Assembly (NCBI GenBank): GCA_907164885.2
Contig: OU015496.1
Coordinates: forward strand, 161,637,109-161,701,108
DNA: 64,000 nt
DNA from: Dolomedes plantarius
Lineage: Eukaryota; Arthropoda; Arachnida; Araneae; Dolomedidae
Reading direction: 5' to 3'
Shown: positions 10,326 to 22,519 of the stretch, in pieces
How positions within the stretch are numbered: the stretch's first letter is position 1
How the letters are laid out: the number at the start of each line of letters is the position of its first letter
Notes under the pieces: generated by a model
The model's database searches: none
What the model saw: the letters and a program-made list of their open reading frames with translations, nothing else
Told to the model about the DNA's origin: nothing
Program-made: the position numbers and the translations under genes

Positions 10326-11689
10326 TTAATATTTAGTAGGATATCCTTTAGCATCCACAACAGCTTTTAAACGTCTGGGAATAGATTGCTTTAGTTGTTT
10401 TGCAATTTTTGCATCAATGTTCATCCATTCTTCCATCATAATTGTTTTTAGTTCGCTTTTCGCGTGAATGTCGTGTTTTCGTACTGGAACCTCCAGTTCT
10501 CTCCAAATATGTTCTATTGGGTTTAAATCTGGCGATTGAGGTGGTGTTTTCAAAACTTGTGGACAATTACAGACACACCAGATGAGAACGTTGAGAGCCG
10601 TGTGCTTAGCCGTTGTCAAGAAAAGTCATAAGAAATGAGCTCCTGACGTACGGACATTTCTGATATAATTTGCCTGGAAAATGTTACTTTTTTACGGCAT
10701 TCGTTAGTCGACTTTTCCGGCAAGAGTTTCTATATATATTTATGCATGTTTCTCTGTCTCCCTCTCTCTCTATGTATGTATGTATCTATCTATATATCTA
10801 TCTATCTATCTATCCATATATATATATTACGTGTATATATATGTAGATTTTTATATATATATATTTCTCAACGATATCCCTCAAAATATTAACACAAACA
10901 TTGCTATTTTCGCCTACGACACTGCCCTTTATGCTACTAACTGCCCTTATGCTAGGATCGTTATCTTGATAATAAACAAAGTTGTTTCCAATACCCAAAT
11001 TTTGAGCTGATAATTTTAAATTGTCTCTTAAAATATTTATAAAAACATCATGATTCATTATGCCATCAATAAATACCAAATTTCCTAGTCCTGATGCTGA
11101 CATGCAACCCCACACAAGGATACCTCCACCGACATGCTTAACTGTTCCTACTAAGTTCTTGGGATTAAGTTCCTCATTTTTTTCTTCTCCATACAATTAT
11201 ACGCCCATCAGCCCCAAAAATGTTCATCGGCAAATAAGACATTATTCCAATAGGTTTGGGGCTTATTTATCATTGATAGTGAGAAGGGAAGCCTAAACTT
11301 TCTGTTTTTCTCACTCACAAAAAATTTCTATGGGCAGAACGCCCATGTAATCCAGCTGTTCTGAGAACTCGTCAAAAAATTTCAGGTGAAATTAAAGTAG
11401 AGAATGTTTCATTGAATTCTTCAGAAACTTTTACAGCACTCAAACGTGAATTTTTCACAAATTTTCTAATTATAAATCTCTGATCACGTTTTGTTAACTT
11501 TGCCGGACGGCCTTTTCTTACCTTGTTTTCGATCAATTTTTCTTCTTTAAAGCGCTTTTTCACATACTGCACAGTAGAATGGGATAAATTAAGTAATTTA
11601 GCAACATCCCGAACTGATTTACCACTACTATGATGAAAAATAATCAATTTTCGAATGCTATTTGTTGTTTCTTTACGACTACGAGCCAT
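10326..11689 (-). pseudogene. Tc1 transposase pseudogene, interrupted by an insertion
   Basis: The N-terminal part (11372-11689) has 'MARSRKETTNSIRKLIIFHH' and a helix-turn-helix with 'SGKSVRDVAKLLNLSHSTV'. The middle (within 10955-11196) has 'GGGILVWGCMSASGLGNLVF' and the second catalytic aspartate in 'FVYYQDNDP'. The C-terminal part (10326-10606) has 'PPQSPDLNPIEHIWRELEVP' with the catalytic glutamate, and ends 'GYPTKY'. Frameshifts separate the N-terminal and middle parts, and the insertion at 10610-10955 splits the middle from the C-terminus. Without the insert the length would fit a normal transposase of about 340 residues. Confidence 0.9.
10610..10955 (+). mobile_element. Inserted segment with a Jockey-like RT scrap and microsatellite
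   Basis: Compared with the copy at 57124-61170, this segment is extra. It is bounded by TAG at 10607-10609 and 10953-10955, a possible 3-bp duplication. Its right part (10864-10940) reads 'FLNDIPQNINTNIAIF' then 'AYDTALYATN'. This matches the core motif of non-LTR reverse transcriptases, where FADD is usual. Here the first active-site aspartate is tyrosine. The left part is a TA/TC/TATC microsatellite region. It is dead. Confidence 0.65.
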
Positions 11690-12052
11690 TTTTATATAAT
11701 AAATAGAATATTACGGAGTAGGCAAGCAAAAATTAAAGTCAAACGATATTTTAAATGCCACCACAATTCAAAAATAAAAATAAAGCACCAGACGATAATT
11801 TTAATTATGAATTTATCCGAAAATATTTCAGTGTACGATGACTTTTGTGATATAAGTTTTTGTTACTTTTTGATTACTGGTTTCTTAAAAATAAAGTTTT
11901 AATATGTTTTCAAAATATTTCATGTAGTTTTGTTAAGAATAGATTATAGATCTTATTATTAAATACCAATTCTGAAATATTCATTTTAATTAATGGATAG
12001 ACCCCTATTTCATTGAAATTCGTAAGTGTACGAACACTTTTGGGAGCCACTG

Positions 12053-12651
12053 TATATATAAAACAGTTCCGTAACTGGCTGACTTACTGACTGACATACA
12101 ACGCACAGACCAAACCGCTGGACCTATAGGGCTGAAATTTTGCATGGCGATTCTTCTTATGGTGTAGGGGTGCAATCAGAAAGATTTTTGAAAAATTCTT
12201 CTTAGATTTTTTAGAGTTAAATTTTTAAGCTGTTTTAGTAACTTTTTTAAGTTTGCATTTAAAATAATAATTTGAGGGTTATAAAATTTATATCACGAGA
12301 AAGATCATAAAAATACCTTGAAAATGAAATCTTTTTCGAATCTTTACCTCCATTTTCTGATTGTTGATGAATTTTTAAAAATTAACTTTTAGAATTTAAT
12401 TTATTAAATGCTGATCACGTGATTTCCTTTTCTGGTACTTTAAATATATTTATCGTCACGTGATAACTACGAAATAGAGAAAAAAAATTCTTGCTAATGC
12501 AGCAGACAATTGGACATTATCAAAAAAAAATATTGAAATACCGTAAAAGATATGTTCCTCAAACTGTACTATATTAACTTTACTATAATCTTTAGTATGT
12601 CCTATTAGATTTAACTTGAATATTTTCTTCTACATTATTTTGTCTTTAAAA

Positions 12652-12652
<1 letters not shown>
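12053..12652. other. Dispersed repeat flank and AT-rich DNA
   Basis: Positions 12060-12160 (GACTGACATACAACGCACAG and neighbouring blocks) recur in reverse complement at about 57040-57120, beside the other copy of the same Tc1 family. The rest is AT-rich with no gene recognised. Confidence 0.6.

Positions 12653-12729
<77 letters not shown>
12653..12729. repeat. (TA)n tract
   Basis: About 77 bp of TA repeats. Confidence 0.95.
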
Positions 12730-12734
<5 letters not shown>

Positions 12735-12885
12735 TATATAATAGAATCTTGATTTATCGTTTATCAAGTGACTGTCTGAACTGAACGATAAATGCGGGAA
12801 AATAACAAAACAATATGATTGTTGTGACTGTTGGAAATAAACGACACATACGGGAAAACGATGATTCGGATAACGATCGATCGAG

Positions 12886-13555
<670 letters not shown>

Positions 13556-13606
<51 letters not shown>
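13556..13606. repeat. (TA)n tract at a transposon end
   Basis: About 50 bp of TA; the following Tc1 element begins immediately after it. Confidence 0.95.
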
Positions 13607-13609
<3 letters not shown>

Positions 13610-15310
13610 TTGTGGCCAAAATTGTGGAACACTTTTAGAAATTTGAATGTTTTTCAACTTTGAATGTTTATAAAAACTATTAAATTTCATGCAGTGCAAT
13701 GATTCCTATCTGAAATAAAGAAGATTTAATGTTAAATTCAACCCAACAAACAGAAGGGAAATATTTGCATTACAAGGGAAGTTATGTATTGAAAACAACA
13801 CTTATGGTGAAAATCTCTTTGTACTTGCGATGTCAATGTCCTATCAGTATTTTGTTGGGTTTCCTTTTTTTCAAACATTAGTACAGCGACGTGGCCTTGG
13901 GCCAACCAATATTTTAAGCTCTTCCTTCTTTATTATGTTGTTCCATTAGACAATTATAGCCTCAATTAATTCACTTTTATTGGTTAGACGTTTCAGATAT
14001 TCTAATTTTTTGAAACGGAACCACAAATGTTCCATGGTTCAGGTATGGGCTGTTTTCTGGCCATCCCAGCACCTGTGTACCATTCTCCGTGAATCGCTGT
14101 TGGCAAATCCGGGCAGTGTGACAGGGAGCGTAATCCTGCTGGTTAAAAAATGGGACATTTACTGGAAAAAGATCCCTGGTAGAAGGTAGAAGTTTTAGTT
14201 TTCGGAGGATATTAATGTACTGCTGTTCAATGTGCCATTTATAACATGAAGGTGGCTTACAGCATCTTCTGACATACATGCCCATATCATAATACTCGTA
14301 GGTTTTTATGTTGACGCTTGAATGCAATCTGGAAGCTCTTCCGGTATACTACGTCTCATATTTTCTCCCTTCACTACCGAATATCGATATCTTAGTTTCG
14401 TTACTTCATATCACTTGTTTCCACTGATCTCCTGTCCATGAAATATGTTCTTTTACCCACTATATTCGTCTCTGAAGCTGCTTTTTATTCAGCAATAGCT
14501 TTTTTCGGGAATCCTACCTCTTATGCCAACCTCCGTTAGTTTTCTCTGTATCGTTCTTGCACCGACAGACCACCATTGCCCTCAGTTCACTACTATTGGC
14601 CGCATATAGCATTCATCTGTCCGTGACGCAAATTTGTTTTATTCTCCTATAGTCAACAGCTTTTGTGCATTTTTTCAGACCTTTTTCTTTTTTGTTTTGT
14701 ATAGATTGTGTTCCCTGATAGCGTAAACAAACTTTTGTAATCCTGATGCTTTAACGTTCCTGTCAACTTCTCTCGAAATTGCTGCATACGAAAGACCATT
14801 TTCCCGTAACACAATAATCCTGGGTCTTTTCCTGGGCGACCAGTCACTACTTTTCCTGCAAGACGTTGTTTCATTTATTTTTTAAACCGTCAACAGCACT
14901 AAAAATACAAACATCCAACCGTAATTTCACTTCAGTAACTCACTTTATTCTGCAAAATGACACTGCCAAAACTGATCTTTCCCACTTTCGAACATGACCT
15001 TTCACCTGCTCATAAGCGACAGCTGACAGTCGGTCCTCAGAATGACAATTCCAATTGGCTGGTAGTAGCTATTACTAAAATCCTCGTTTTGAATCTCACG
15101 CATCTGTGCATCTTTATATGACTAAAGTACCATAACTTCTCTTGTAATGCAATTTTTTTACCTCTGTTTAATGAATTGATATTAGAATTAGATTTCCTTT
15201 CGTTTGATATATGAATCATTGCACTGCGCGAAGTGTAACAGTTTCTATAATCCTGCAAATGTGAAAAAAAATCAAATATCAAAAAGTGTCCAAAATTTTT
15301 GACATTACTG
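13607..15310 (-). mobile_element. Old Tc1-family element
   Basis: The left end CAGTTGTGGCCAAAATTGTG and the right end (AAAAAGTGTCCAAAATTTTT then GACATTACTG) are inverted copies with several differences. The left end is in a TA tract. The minus-strand transposase is heavily mutated. Confidence 0.75.
13977..14874 (-). pseudogene. Degraded Tc1 transposase
   Basis: The C-terminal fragment (13977-14327) contains 'VPFFNQQDYAPCHTAR', where the second catalytic aspartate is expected, and 'LGWPENSPYLNHGTFVV', a worn version of the SPDLNPIE block with the glutamate lost. The fragment 14653-14874 has 'GKVVTGRPGKDP', like the linker after the helix-turn-helix. Multiple stops and shifts separate the pieces. 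Confidence 0.75.
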
Positions 15311-15320
15311 CATATATATA
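15037..15320. other. Right end of old Tc1 plus junction to the next element
   Basis: No gene. Only about 10 bp of TA-rich sequence separates the ends of two different Tc1 families at 15310 and 15321. Confidence 0.6.
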
Positions 15321-16734
15321 CACTCATGGACAAAAAAATTAGCGCACCAAGAAATAATTGAAGGGATTGTAACGAAACATGCAATGAAGGTACATGTCGG
15401 GGAGATATGCAAATGATTAGAAATGCAGCAGGATTGCGCATTACGTATAGCCGGTAGAGGGCGTTGAACATCGTACTCTGTGGAGTATAAAACAGGTAAC
15501 CAAAGCTTGTATGAGTGTGCTGAATCATTTACAAAGGAAGAGCTGAGATAGACATGCCATTACGCCGTGTTCGAAGACAATATAAGCAGTTGTCGCAGTT
15601 TGAGAGGGGGAGAATCGTCGGAATGATGGAAGCTGGGTGGTCAGCTAGGCGAGTAGCTCGTCAATTAGGCTGCTCTGATTGTGTTGTGAGGACGTGTTGG
15701 GACCAGTGGACCCGAGAGATGTCATGTACACGAAGACCAGGCTCAGTACGCCCTCGACAGACCAGTCGTCGAGAAGACCGCCACATCGTAAGAAATGCAC
15801 GCGTACAGCCAACTGCTTCATCGGCCGCCATCCAGGCACAGGTAGCACCTTCACTAGGGGCCTCTATGTCTTCTCGAATCATACGAAGGCGCCTGGCTGA
15901 AGGACAGTTGGTATCGCGGCGCCCATTACATGTGCTGCCCTTGACGCCCACCCATCGACGCCTCCGTTTGGAGTTTTGCCGCGCACGAGGAAACTGGACA
16001 GCAGCGGAATGAAACACGGTCGTCTTTAGCGACGAATCCAGATTCAATCTCGGCAGTGATGACAATCGTGTTCGTGTGTGGAGAGCCCGTGGTGAACGCT
16101 TCAATCCTGCCTTTGCTGTACAGCGACACATCGCTCCCACAGCTGGTGTGATGGTATGGGGTGCCATTGCCTACAATACACGGTCACCCCTAGTATTGTT
16201 CCGTGGCACCATGACAGCCCAGCGGTATGTTCATGAAATCCTGCAACCATATGTGTTGCCACTCATGCAACGGCTCCCAGGAGCCATTTTTCAAAAAGAC
16301 AATGCTCGGCCTCATACGGAAAGGGTGTCACAAGACTGTCTCCGCACTGTTACTACCCTTCCTTGGCCTGCCCGATCCCCAGATTTGTCTCCAATCGAGC
16401 ATATCTGGGATCATTTGGGACGACGAGTTGGGCATCCCACGAGTTTGAACGAACTAGAGGCAAGGTTACAGCAAATATGGAACGAAATGTCTCAAGACAT
16501 CATACAGAACTTGTATGACTCAATGCCCGATCGTATCGCATCGTGCATTCGCGCAAGAGGGGGTCCAACGGAGTATTAACTTCTTCGTTCTTTTGCCTTT
16601 ATCTCTGAAATAAATTATCCTTTTTCTTTGATTTTCTTATCATTTACTTATATCAAAGTAGTCATTACGTATGTAAAATTTCGTTTCATTTTGACTACTC
16701 CTTCTTGGTGCGCTAATTTCTTTGTCCATGAGTG
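15321..16734 (+). mobile_element. Tc1-family transposon, nearly intact
   Basis: 1414 bp, starting CACTCATGGACAAAAAAATT and ending with its inverse (TTTGTCCATGAGTG), flanked by TA. The transposase frame is full length except for one stop codon. Confidence 0.93.
15554..16579 (+). pseudogene. Tc1 transposase with a single in-frame stop
   Basis: The frame would give 341 aa from ATG 15554 (MPLRRVRRQY) to TAA. One TGA at 16010-16012 (codon 153) interrupts it just after 'GNWTAAE'. Relatives have tryptophan there, for example 'WTAEWNE' in the copy at 2742. The same frame then continues to the end without further damage. A helix-turn-helix lies at about 15-60 ('FERGRIVGMMEAGWSARRVA'). The catalytic residues are in 'VFSDESRFNL' (D160), 'IFQKDNARPH' and 'ARSPDLSPIEHIW'. 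It ends 'RARGGPTEY'. Apart from the stop it looks functional. Confidence 0.92.
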
Positions 16735-16736
16735 TA

Positions 16737-16872
16737 TTTTCAATGTAAGAAGTAGCCAAGTCTGTACAATGGTTCAGAAAACACTTTTAAACATAGGACA
16801 GATTTAGGTACTACTTACATAAAAAATAATATTTTTTAAGAGACACTTCTTGTACCAAACCAACCAACCACA
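16737..16872 (-). repeat. Dispersed ~135-bp repeat, copy 1
   Basis: In reverse complement this matches 50443-50577 with few differences, including GGTACAAGAAGTGTCT and TATGTAAGTAGTACCTAAAT. In both places one side is an (AC/TG)n tract and the other is TA-rich. Confidence 0.85.
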
Positions 16873-16877
16873 CAGAC

Positions 16878-16918
16878 ACACACACACACATATATATATA
16901 TATTTATACAATACACGG

Positions 16919-16967
<49 letters not shown>
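16878..16967. repeat. (AC)n, (TA)n and (TC)n microsatellite cluster
   Basis: Short AC and TA tracts (16878-16905), then TC and TA repeats (16919-16967). Confidence 0.9.
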
Positions 16968-16970
<3 letters not shown>

Positions 16971-17127
16971 TCAGTTTCCGCCAACTGGTCCAGTCCGAAG
17001 CAATGCACCTCCAGTCTCTCTTATATAGGATTTTTATGTCACTCTCAACAGTATCGAGCCACCTAATTGGTCGTCCTAGCTCTCTAGCTCCCATTGGTTT
17101 AGTAAGTGTGATATATTTTTTTTTCAT
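16968..17127 (-). pseudogene. LINE 3' coding end with TA-rich tail
   Basis: On the minus strand the peptide includes 'GARELGRPIRWLDTVESDIK' followed by 'DWRCIASDWTSWRKLI'. This is the typical C-terminal tail of the endonuclease/reverse-transcriptase proteins of RTE-like and Jockey-like LINEs (GRP..RWLD...D, then W...A.DR..WR). It runs straight into the TA/GA microsatellite at 16919-16967, which may be its tail. No RT core is present, so this is a 5'-truncated copy. Confidence 0.7.
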
Positions 17128-17547
17128 TGGATTTGTGTTCTGAGTTCTAAATAAATTACCTAATATTTAGAAGTACTGACGTAATTCGCAATTCTTCCCG
17201 ATCTTGAGACCATAAGTTTAGTGAACCTGAAGACCAGAAGCTGCGTAGCACAACCTGCAAACTCAGCCAAAGGTTGATTTCCCTTGTTGAGTTCTTAGTT
17301 TGAGCCTCGGCGCCGGACAGACAGTACAGATCTGCCGACCAATTTGGGAAACACCTGACTCCCAAACACGTGGCTCAAAATTTGGGAAAGTACTGACGTA
17401 AAATATATGTGTTACTTAACAGTCAGGATTTCACTATTTTAGTGGGGGAGTCAAGAGGGTGTCATGAGTGTTGATTGTGTACATTGTCAATTTCGTACAA
17501 ACAATAAAGGTATTGTTTCAGTTCAGGGGGAGTATTTCTTACGCTTC
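17128..17547. other. Intergenic, short direct repeat
   Basis: The block AGTACTGACGTAA occurs at about 17171 and again at about 17390. No gene is recognised. Confidence 0.5.
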
Positions 17548-18190
17548 TGTGTACTAACCCTATTGGATTCGCCAACCTCACTGTTGACCTATTGAAAAAA
17601 TGTGTCGAAGGATAGCCGATTTAGATTTAAAGATTTTTTTTTTAAACATTGTATTCCGTAATAGAGAAAGAAATTTTACACCTTGGGGCATTTTTCGTAT
17701 TTTTCTACATGCAAATAATATTTTAAATATAAAATTTTGGAGAGAAAAATTCTGGTATAGTGTGTTTTAAACTCTTGTCAATTCCTTTCGTGGAGTAAAT
17801 TTATAAAATGAATTCTGTTGCAAGGTGCAGAAAAGTTCAGGGTATCTGAAAATACCATTTTTATTGGATTATCAGCATTTATGCAACTGTCAATACTTGA
17901 AAAATTTTCTACATAGGTTGACATTGAGGGGAGATAATCCAATAGGGTTAATGCACCAAAATTATTCGGAGAAAAATTCTGGTATAGTGTGTTTTAAACA
18001 CTCATCAATTCCTTTGGTGGACGAAATTTATAAAATGAATTCTGTTGCAAGGTGCAGAAAATTTCAGGCTATCTGAAAATACCATTTTTATTGGATTATC
18101 AGCATTTATGTAGCTGTCAATAGTTGACAAATTTTCTCCATAGGTTAACACTGATGTGAGAGAATCCAACAGGATTAGTGCACAGCATCC
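17548..18190. mobile_element. MITE copy with internal duplication
   Basis: The ends resemble an inverted pair: TGTGTACTAACCCTATTGGA at the left and a worn inverse ending GATTAGTGCACAGCATCC at the right. Compared with the copy at 42486-42899, an internal block of about 230 bp (GAAAAATTCTGGTATAGTGT onward) is present twice in tandem. No coding potential. Confidence 0.75.
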
Positions 18191-18277
18191 TTAACCAAAA
18201 ATTTTGCTGTCTAATGAAAATGATTTACGATTTTGGTAAGAGGGTCAAATGTGAGTGAGGACTTTTTATTATCTATA

Positions 18278-19339
18278 CAGATATTCCTCGACTTACGACC
18301 GAGATAGAGATCGAGACGTTCGTCGTAAGTTGATTTGGTCGTAAGTCGAGTTTCAATCATTTTTTTTGTATATATACATACATATATTTTATACTTTCCT
18401 AGATACATGCCTAATTTAAAATGCATTGTACTTTAGATGGCGTAAATTATTCATCGCCATCACTGCTTATGTTAGTACAATCTAATGATTGAGAATTTAC
18501 AACAGAAGATACGTTGCAAGGTTTTTTTTTATATAACAAATTTATGCAAGGTAGTTTTGATAGTCATGTAATACATATAGGTAATGTTATGAAAACATCA
18601 ACTTAAAACTAGTTTTGGTGATTCGAAACTGTCCGGAACTAGTTTGCCCCCAACTTTCCTCCTTTTCGTTCAGTTCAAAGCGGTGGCCCGGCAATGAATG
18701 CTCGCGCACGGACATTCTCCAGAACTTCTTACAAAGTTTGGAATAAAAACGTTGGCAACAGAAAAGGTGTGGCGATTTTTGAATTTTCCGGCTCAAGAAC
18801 TATATGTGGAGTCAGTCTTCGAATTTTCTTCTGCGAGAGAGTCTATCGATCTACTTATAGATAAGGGGTTCTGAAGCACGTGGTTGAATGTGTAGCATAA
18901 AAGAAGTGTAATCAATCTACGAAAATTTTAAGGAGAAATAAATCGATCTTCTGTAAGCTAACTTTCTGCGCATGTGTTAGATAGATTTCTACAAATGCAG
19001 AATTAACCAATGTTAATGGATTCAAGACATCCTAATGTTTCCTGGCCCTTTGAGGAAAAATGTGATGCCCACTTTTAAATCACTTTTGTGCTCTCCTAGT
19101 TTGAGTATTAAATATAGTTTGGTAAGTGAATTCTTGTTCTATTTTTTTATTTTTAATGCAATGTGCTGATCTTCTATAATCACGGCCATAACAATAATTA
19201 TTAACAGGTATGTACTATATATTCAAGGAACAATAATTTTGAGAAAGTGATAAAAATAAGTAAAAGAATAAAAATATAAAAATTTGGTCGTAATTGCGAG
19301 CGGTCGTAAGTCTAGTGGTCGTAAGTCGAGGAATACCTG
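18278..19339. mobile_element. Tigger/pogo-like element, no transposase recognised
   Basis: The ends are CAGATATTCCTCGACTTACG and the inverse GTCGAGGAATACCTG, flanked by TA. The 'CTCGACTTACGACC' type of terminus is characteristic of Tigger-like pogo elements. About 1062 bp; I could not recognise transposase motifs inside it, so it is probably non-autonomous or decayed. Confidence 0.8.
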
Positions 19340-20459
19340 TACTGCCAATTTTCGTAAATTAGACTTACTATTCCCGTTACGCAAGAGTTTATCTATACCG
19401 AAAAATTCAACCGGACATTGCAAACGAGGATTTCCCTTCCACAACCTACAATCCATCCAATAATCAAACAACGAATCGGCATCCATAATCCCGAATCGGA
19501 GGCGTTAGTCAGAGGAATTTCCTGCAACCGTGGCTGAAACGGAATCTGCAGGGTGAGATTTCACTATATTGCGATGAATTCGATTTCCTGATTGCTCATC
19601 TGCCATAATAACTAACATGTTTCGGTAGAATAGAGTTTATTGACGCATATGAGGGTGAAAATTCTATTTAAGACTGAAGTGTTAGTAAACGGAAGTTAAA
19701 TTGCGCTTTATACATCTTTAATATGTAGTTATCCTCCCCTTTATATCTGACGCATAAAATAAAAGTGGCACGAACGTAATTGAATTTGGGCAATTTCTTT
19801 CACCTTGATGTTTTGGATATGCCTCAACGCCGGAACTAGTGTCCGTTAATGAGTTTATAAATGTCCTTGATTATCTGAAAACCTGGCGCTCGGAGTTTTA
19901 TTTTGACGTTTAACCGATTTGTTTGTGTGAAATTACACGCAGGAAGAACTGGGAAGCCATATTTCTAAGAATACGCTATCCGTCATATGAAAAGAAACGG
20001 AATATGACAAATTTCGTCCAAATTGGGCAGCCGCTAATTCCAATCGTACTTTTAATTCATTTCGTTATTATAATGGGTTGATTCTGGTTGTTAATTATGA
20101 TACCTAATCATATGATTGATATATGTAGAATTAAGTACTGCGTTGTGTTTTTTGATGAATGACAGATTATCCGATTGATATAATAATGGATACATTTATT
20201 AATACATTATGTTATCACAACTAATCTCTTTATTTACAGATTCATTCAATATCATTATAACCCTTTCTATTTCTTTTTTTTACTTCCTACAATACAATTA
20301 TCACTAGTAATTTCTTATCAATTATTATACCTTTACTACAATATTTTTTCATTTAATGGATTTTATAACCAGTTCATCAACTCATAATAACATCATATTT
20401 CAACGTTATATCAATTTCTAATAGAAAGATCTATAGTATATACATTCGGAATATGTAGT
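19340..20459. other. Intergenic, nothing recognised
   Basis: Mixed composition, no coding motif and no obvious repeat. Confidence 0.5.
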
Positions 20460-22519
20460 GTATGAATGAGAAATCGCGATGGCACACGTTTAAAACAAGT
20501 GATCAATACGGAGCACAAACGACACATACCTCCATTGATGAACTCTCATGAAGTCAATTTAATGCGCTGGCACTGTCTGGGAATAGGTCTTTCAATTCGC
20601 CCTCCTTTGATGAACTCGTCTGCAGTCCATCAAATGCGCTCGCGTCGTCTTGGGACCCTCCTTTCAAACCCGTTATATGTTTGCGGCACGCTTTCAGGGT
20701 CCGTAACTTCAGCTTGTTGCATACGGTAGGTCATACTGCTCAGGCAATTCGATTCTCGGGATGGAGCACACTGCTTCCACTTGATCGGCCGGCTCTATTG
20801 TTTCATAGAATCTGGTTAATCTCGATGTTCGTCACTGCCTAGTATTTACGCTTTGGGGACATCGGTGCAAATAAAGCGTCAAGCTATATTAATTTATAAT
20901 ACGCTGGCTAATTTTCAATTCGAGCTTACTCATCGTAAATTAATTCGTCGGCTCATGCCTTTAACTACGGTCTAGGTGTTCGTCCTTGCTGTTCCTCGGT
21001 CGTAATAACTTTTTAGGATCCCCGCATCATCTGATCTGCCCATTCCTTCGTTTTCTTATTGGTCAGATATATTTTATTCCTATTCTATTGGGCTACTCAT
21101 TTCTTTCCAGAATCTTCTTTTTATCCGCCTTCTCGTAGGTGGGGTCACTCGCCTCCCATCATCATTATTCCCACGGCAATATTCCCATCTTATCGAATAT
21201 CATCTGTTTCCGATTTTCACCACTTAGCCCACACCATCACTATTCAACGCATTTCCTCGTTAGTGTGCTTTCCCCTTTTCCTATATCTTTCACATCTGCA
21301 TCTGGTCTAAGCATACGCCACGTAAATTTCCTTTGGCGGTTTTTTTTCATCTTTAATGGCACTTAAACATCCTGTTTCTTTTCTTAACTATGTCCACGTC
21401 CCTCGCTTATTTATCACTCGTCACTGCTTCTCTTAACTCGATCATTTCTTAATTGATTTCTTCATCCGTGCCTAATGTTGCGGCGCTTTTGAACCGTAAC
21501 AGTTATGTTCTATAGTTTATTCAGTATTTTGCTGAGTATCGACATGACAAAATATTAATATATTTGAAATATCATCCCCATGTCGTTGAACGTTTACGCC
21601 TGAATAATATTTATAAAAAATTCGATTAATCAGCACTACTAGATATTTTAAACTGTTAATTAAAATATGATTCACAAATTTTCCTCAAAAAAAGGGCATA
21701 AAGTTTTAAAACATTGAATTTTTTTTATTGTGTTGTTGATTTCATCATAGCGACGGATTTTGTAAAGCTAGATAATTTAATAGTCCTATTTCTGGGGAGG
21801 GAGGGGTAATACGTTTGTTACGAAGACATTCCTCCTCTCCAGCGTTTTACCTTTCGTTGTGTTTGACAGGATGAGAAACCCGCTCTACAGTACAAACAGG
21901 ACTCCGGGAGCACAAAACACCGGGTGCAATTCGTTTTCAAATCTTTATTAGATCATATGCGTACAGAGAACTGACTTCTCTCGACAGTCAAAAAGTGAAC
22001 ATATCCAACTAACAACTCCCAACTGACTCCATTTGTTTCGGCTGTGTCAGCCCTTCTCAAGTAGGGGTTGCGAGAAAATGTGTGCCTCCCGAAAACCGCC
22101 AAGAAAACAAAGCCTGCCAAGGAAAGGTGGACCAACACGCAAACCCCAAGTGACTGGGACATAATGATCAGAAGTGCTGACCCAGCCAAGATAGTAGCGC
22201 TTCCCCCAAAACCTCCACCCACCAGAGGGGTACGACTGAAAGATTAATGATGCCTCAATACGGCAACAGATGTTCCCGACCGGTGGTGATTGATCATCCG
22301 GCTCACACCCGCGACAAAGACATTCCCGAAACGTAAGAGAGAGGGGGGGCGGGAATAACCAATGGAAAGACCCATTCACCTCTTTCTATAGCAGACAAAA
22401 GTCATCACAGCACTTTGTTGCCTACCTAAAATCTCGAACGGAGTTTTCTTTTTCTTATTTTTGTTGGAGGGGATGTTGTTATTAGAGAAATTTTAATGAC
22501 ACAGACTAAATGTAATATG
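20460..22519. other. GC-richer unassigned region
   Basis: Less AT-rich than its surroundings. A diverged direct duplication of about 57 bp occurs at 20531 and 20602 (both contain TTGATGAACTC, then AAATGCGCTC or TTAATGCGCT). The open frames at 20466-20729, 21059-21366 and 21953-22379 match no family I know. It may be an old repeat or LTR fragment. Confidence 0.45.

Larger units (their letters stand above)
10055..12052 (-). mobile_element. Tc1-family element with ~230-bp IR/DR ends, degraded
   Basis: The left end CAGTGGATCCCAAAAGTGTT and the right end AACACTTTTGGGAGCCACTG are inverted and flanked by TA. The inverted repeats are long (about 230 bp) and carry an inner copy of the end motif (CATCGTACACTTA), the IR/DR arrangement of some Tc1 elements. 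The transposase is on the minus strand and broken. A 346-bp foreign segment is inserted at 10610-10955. A related copy is at 57124-61170. Confidence 0.9.

Noticed and set aside
15661..16167. Minus-strand frame of 168 aa in the Tc1 at 15321
   Set aside because: It is antisense to the transposase frame.
20466..22379. Open frames of 75-110 aa
   Set aside because: No family motif, no splice-site or codon pattern, and overlap on both strands.
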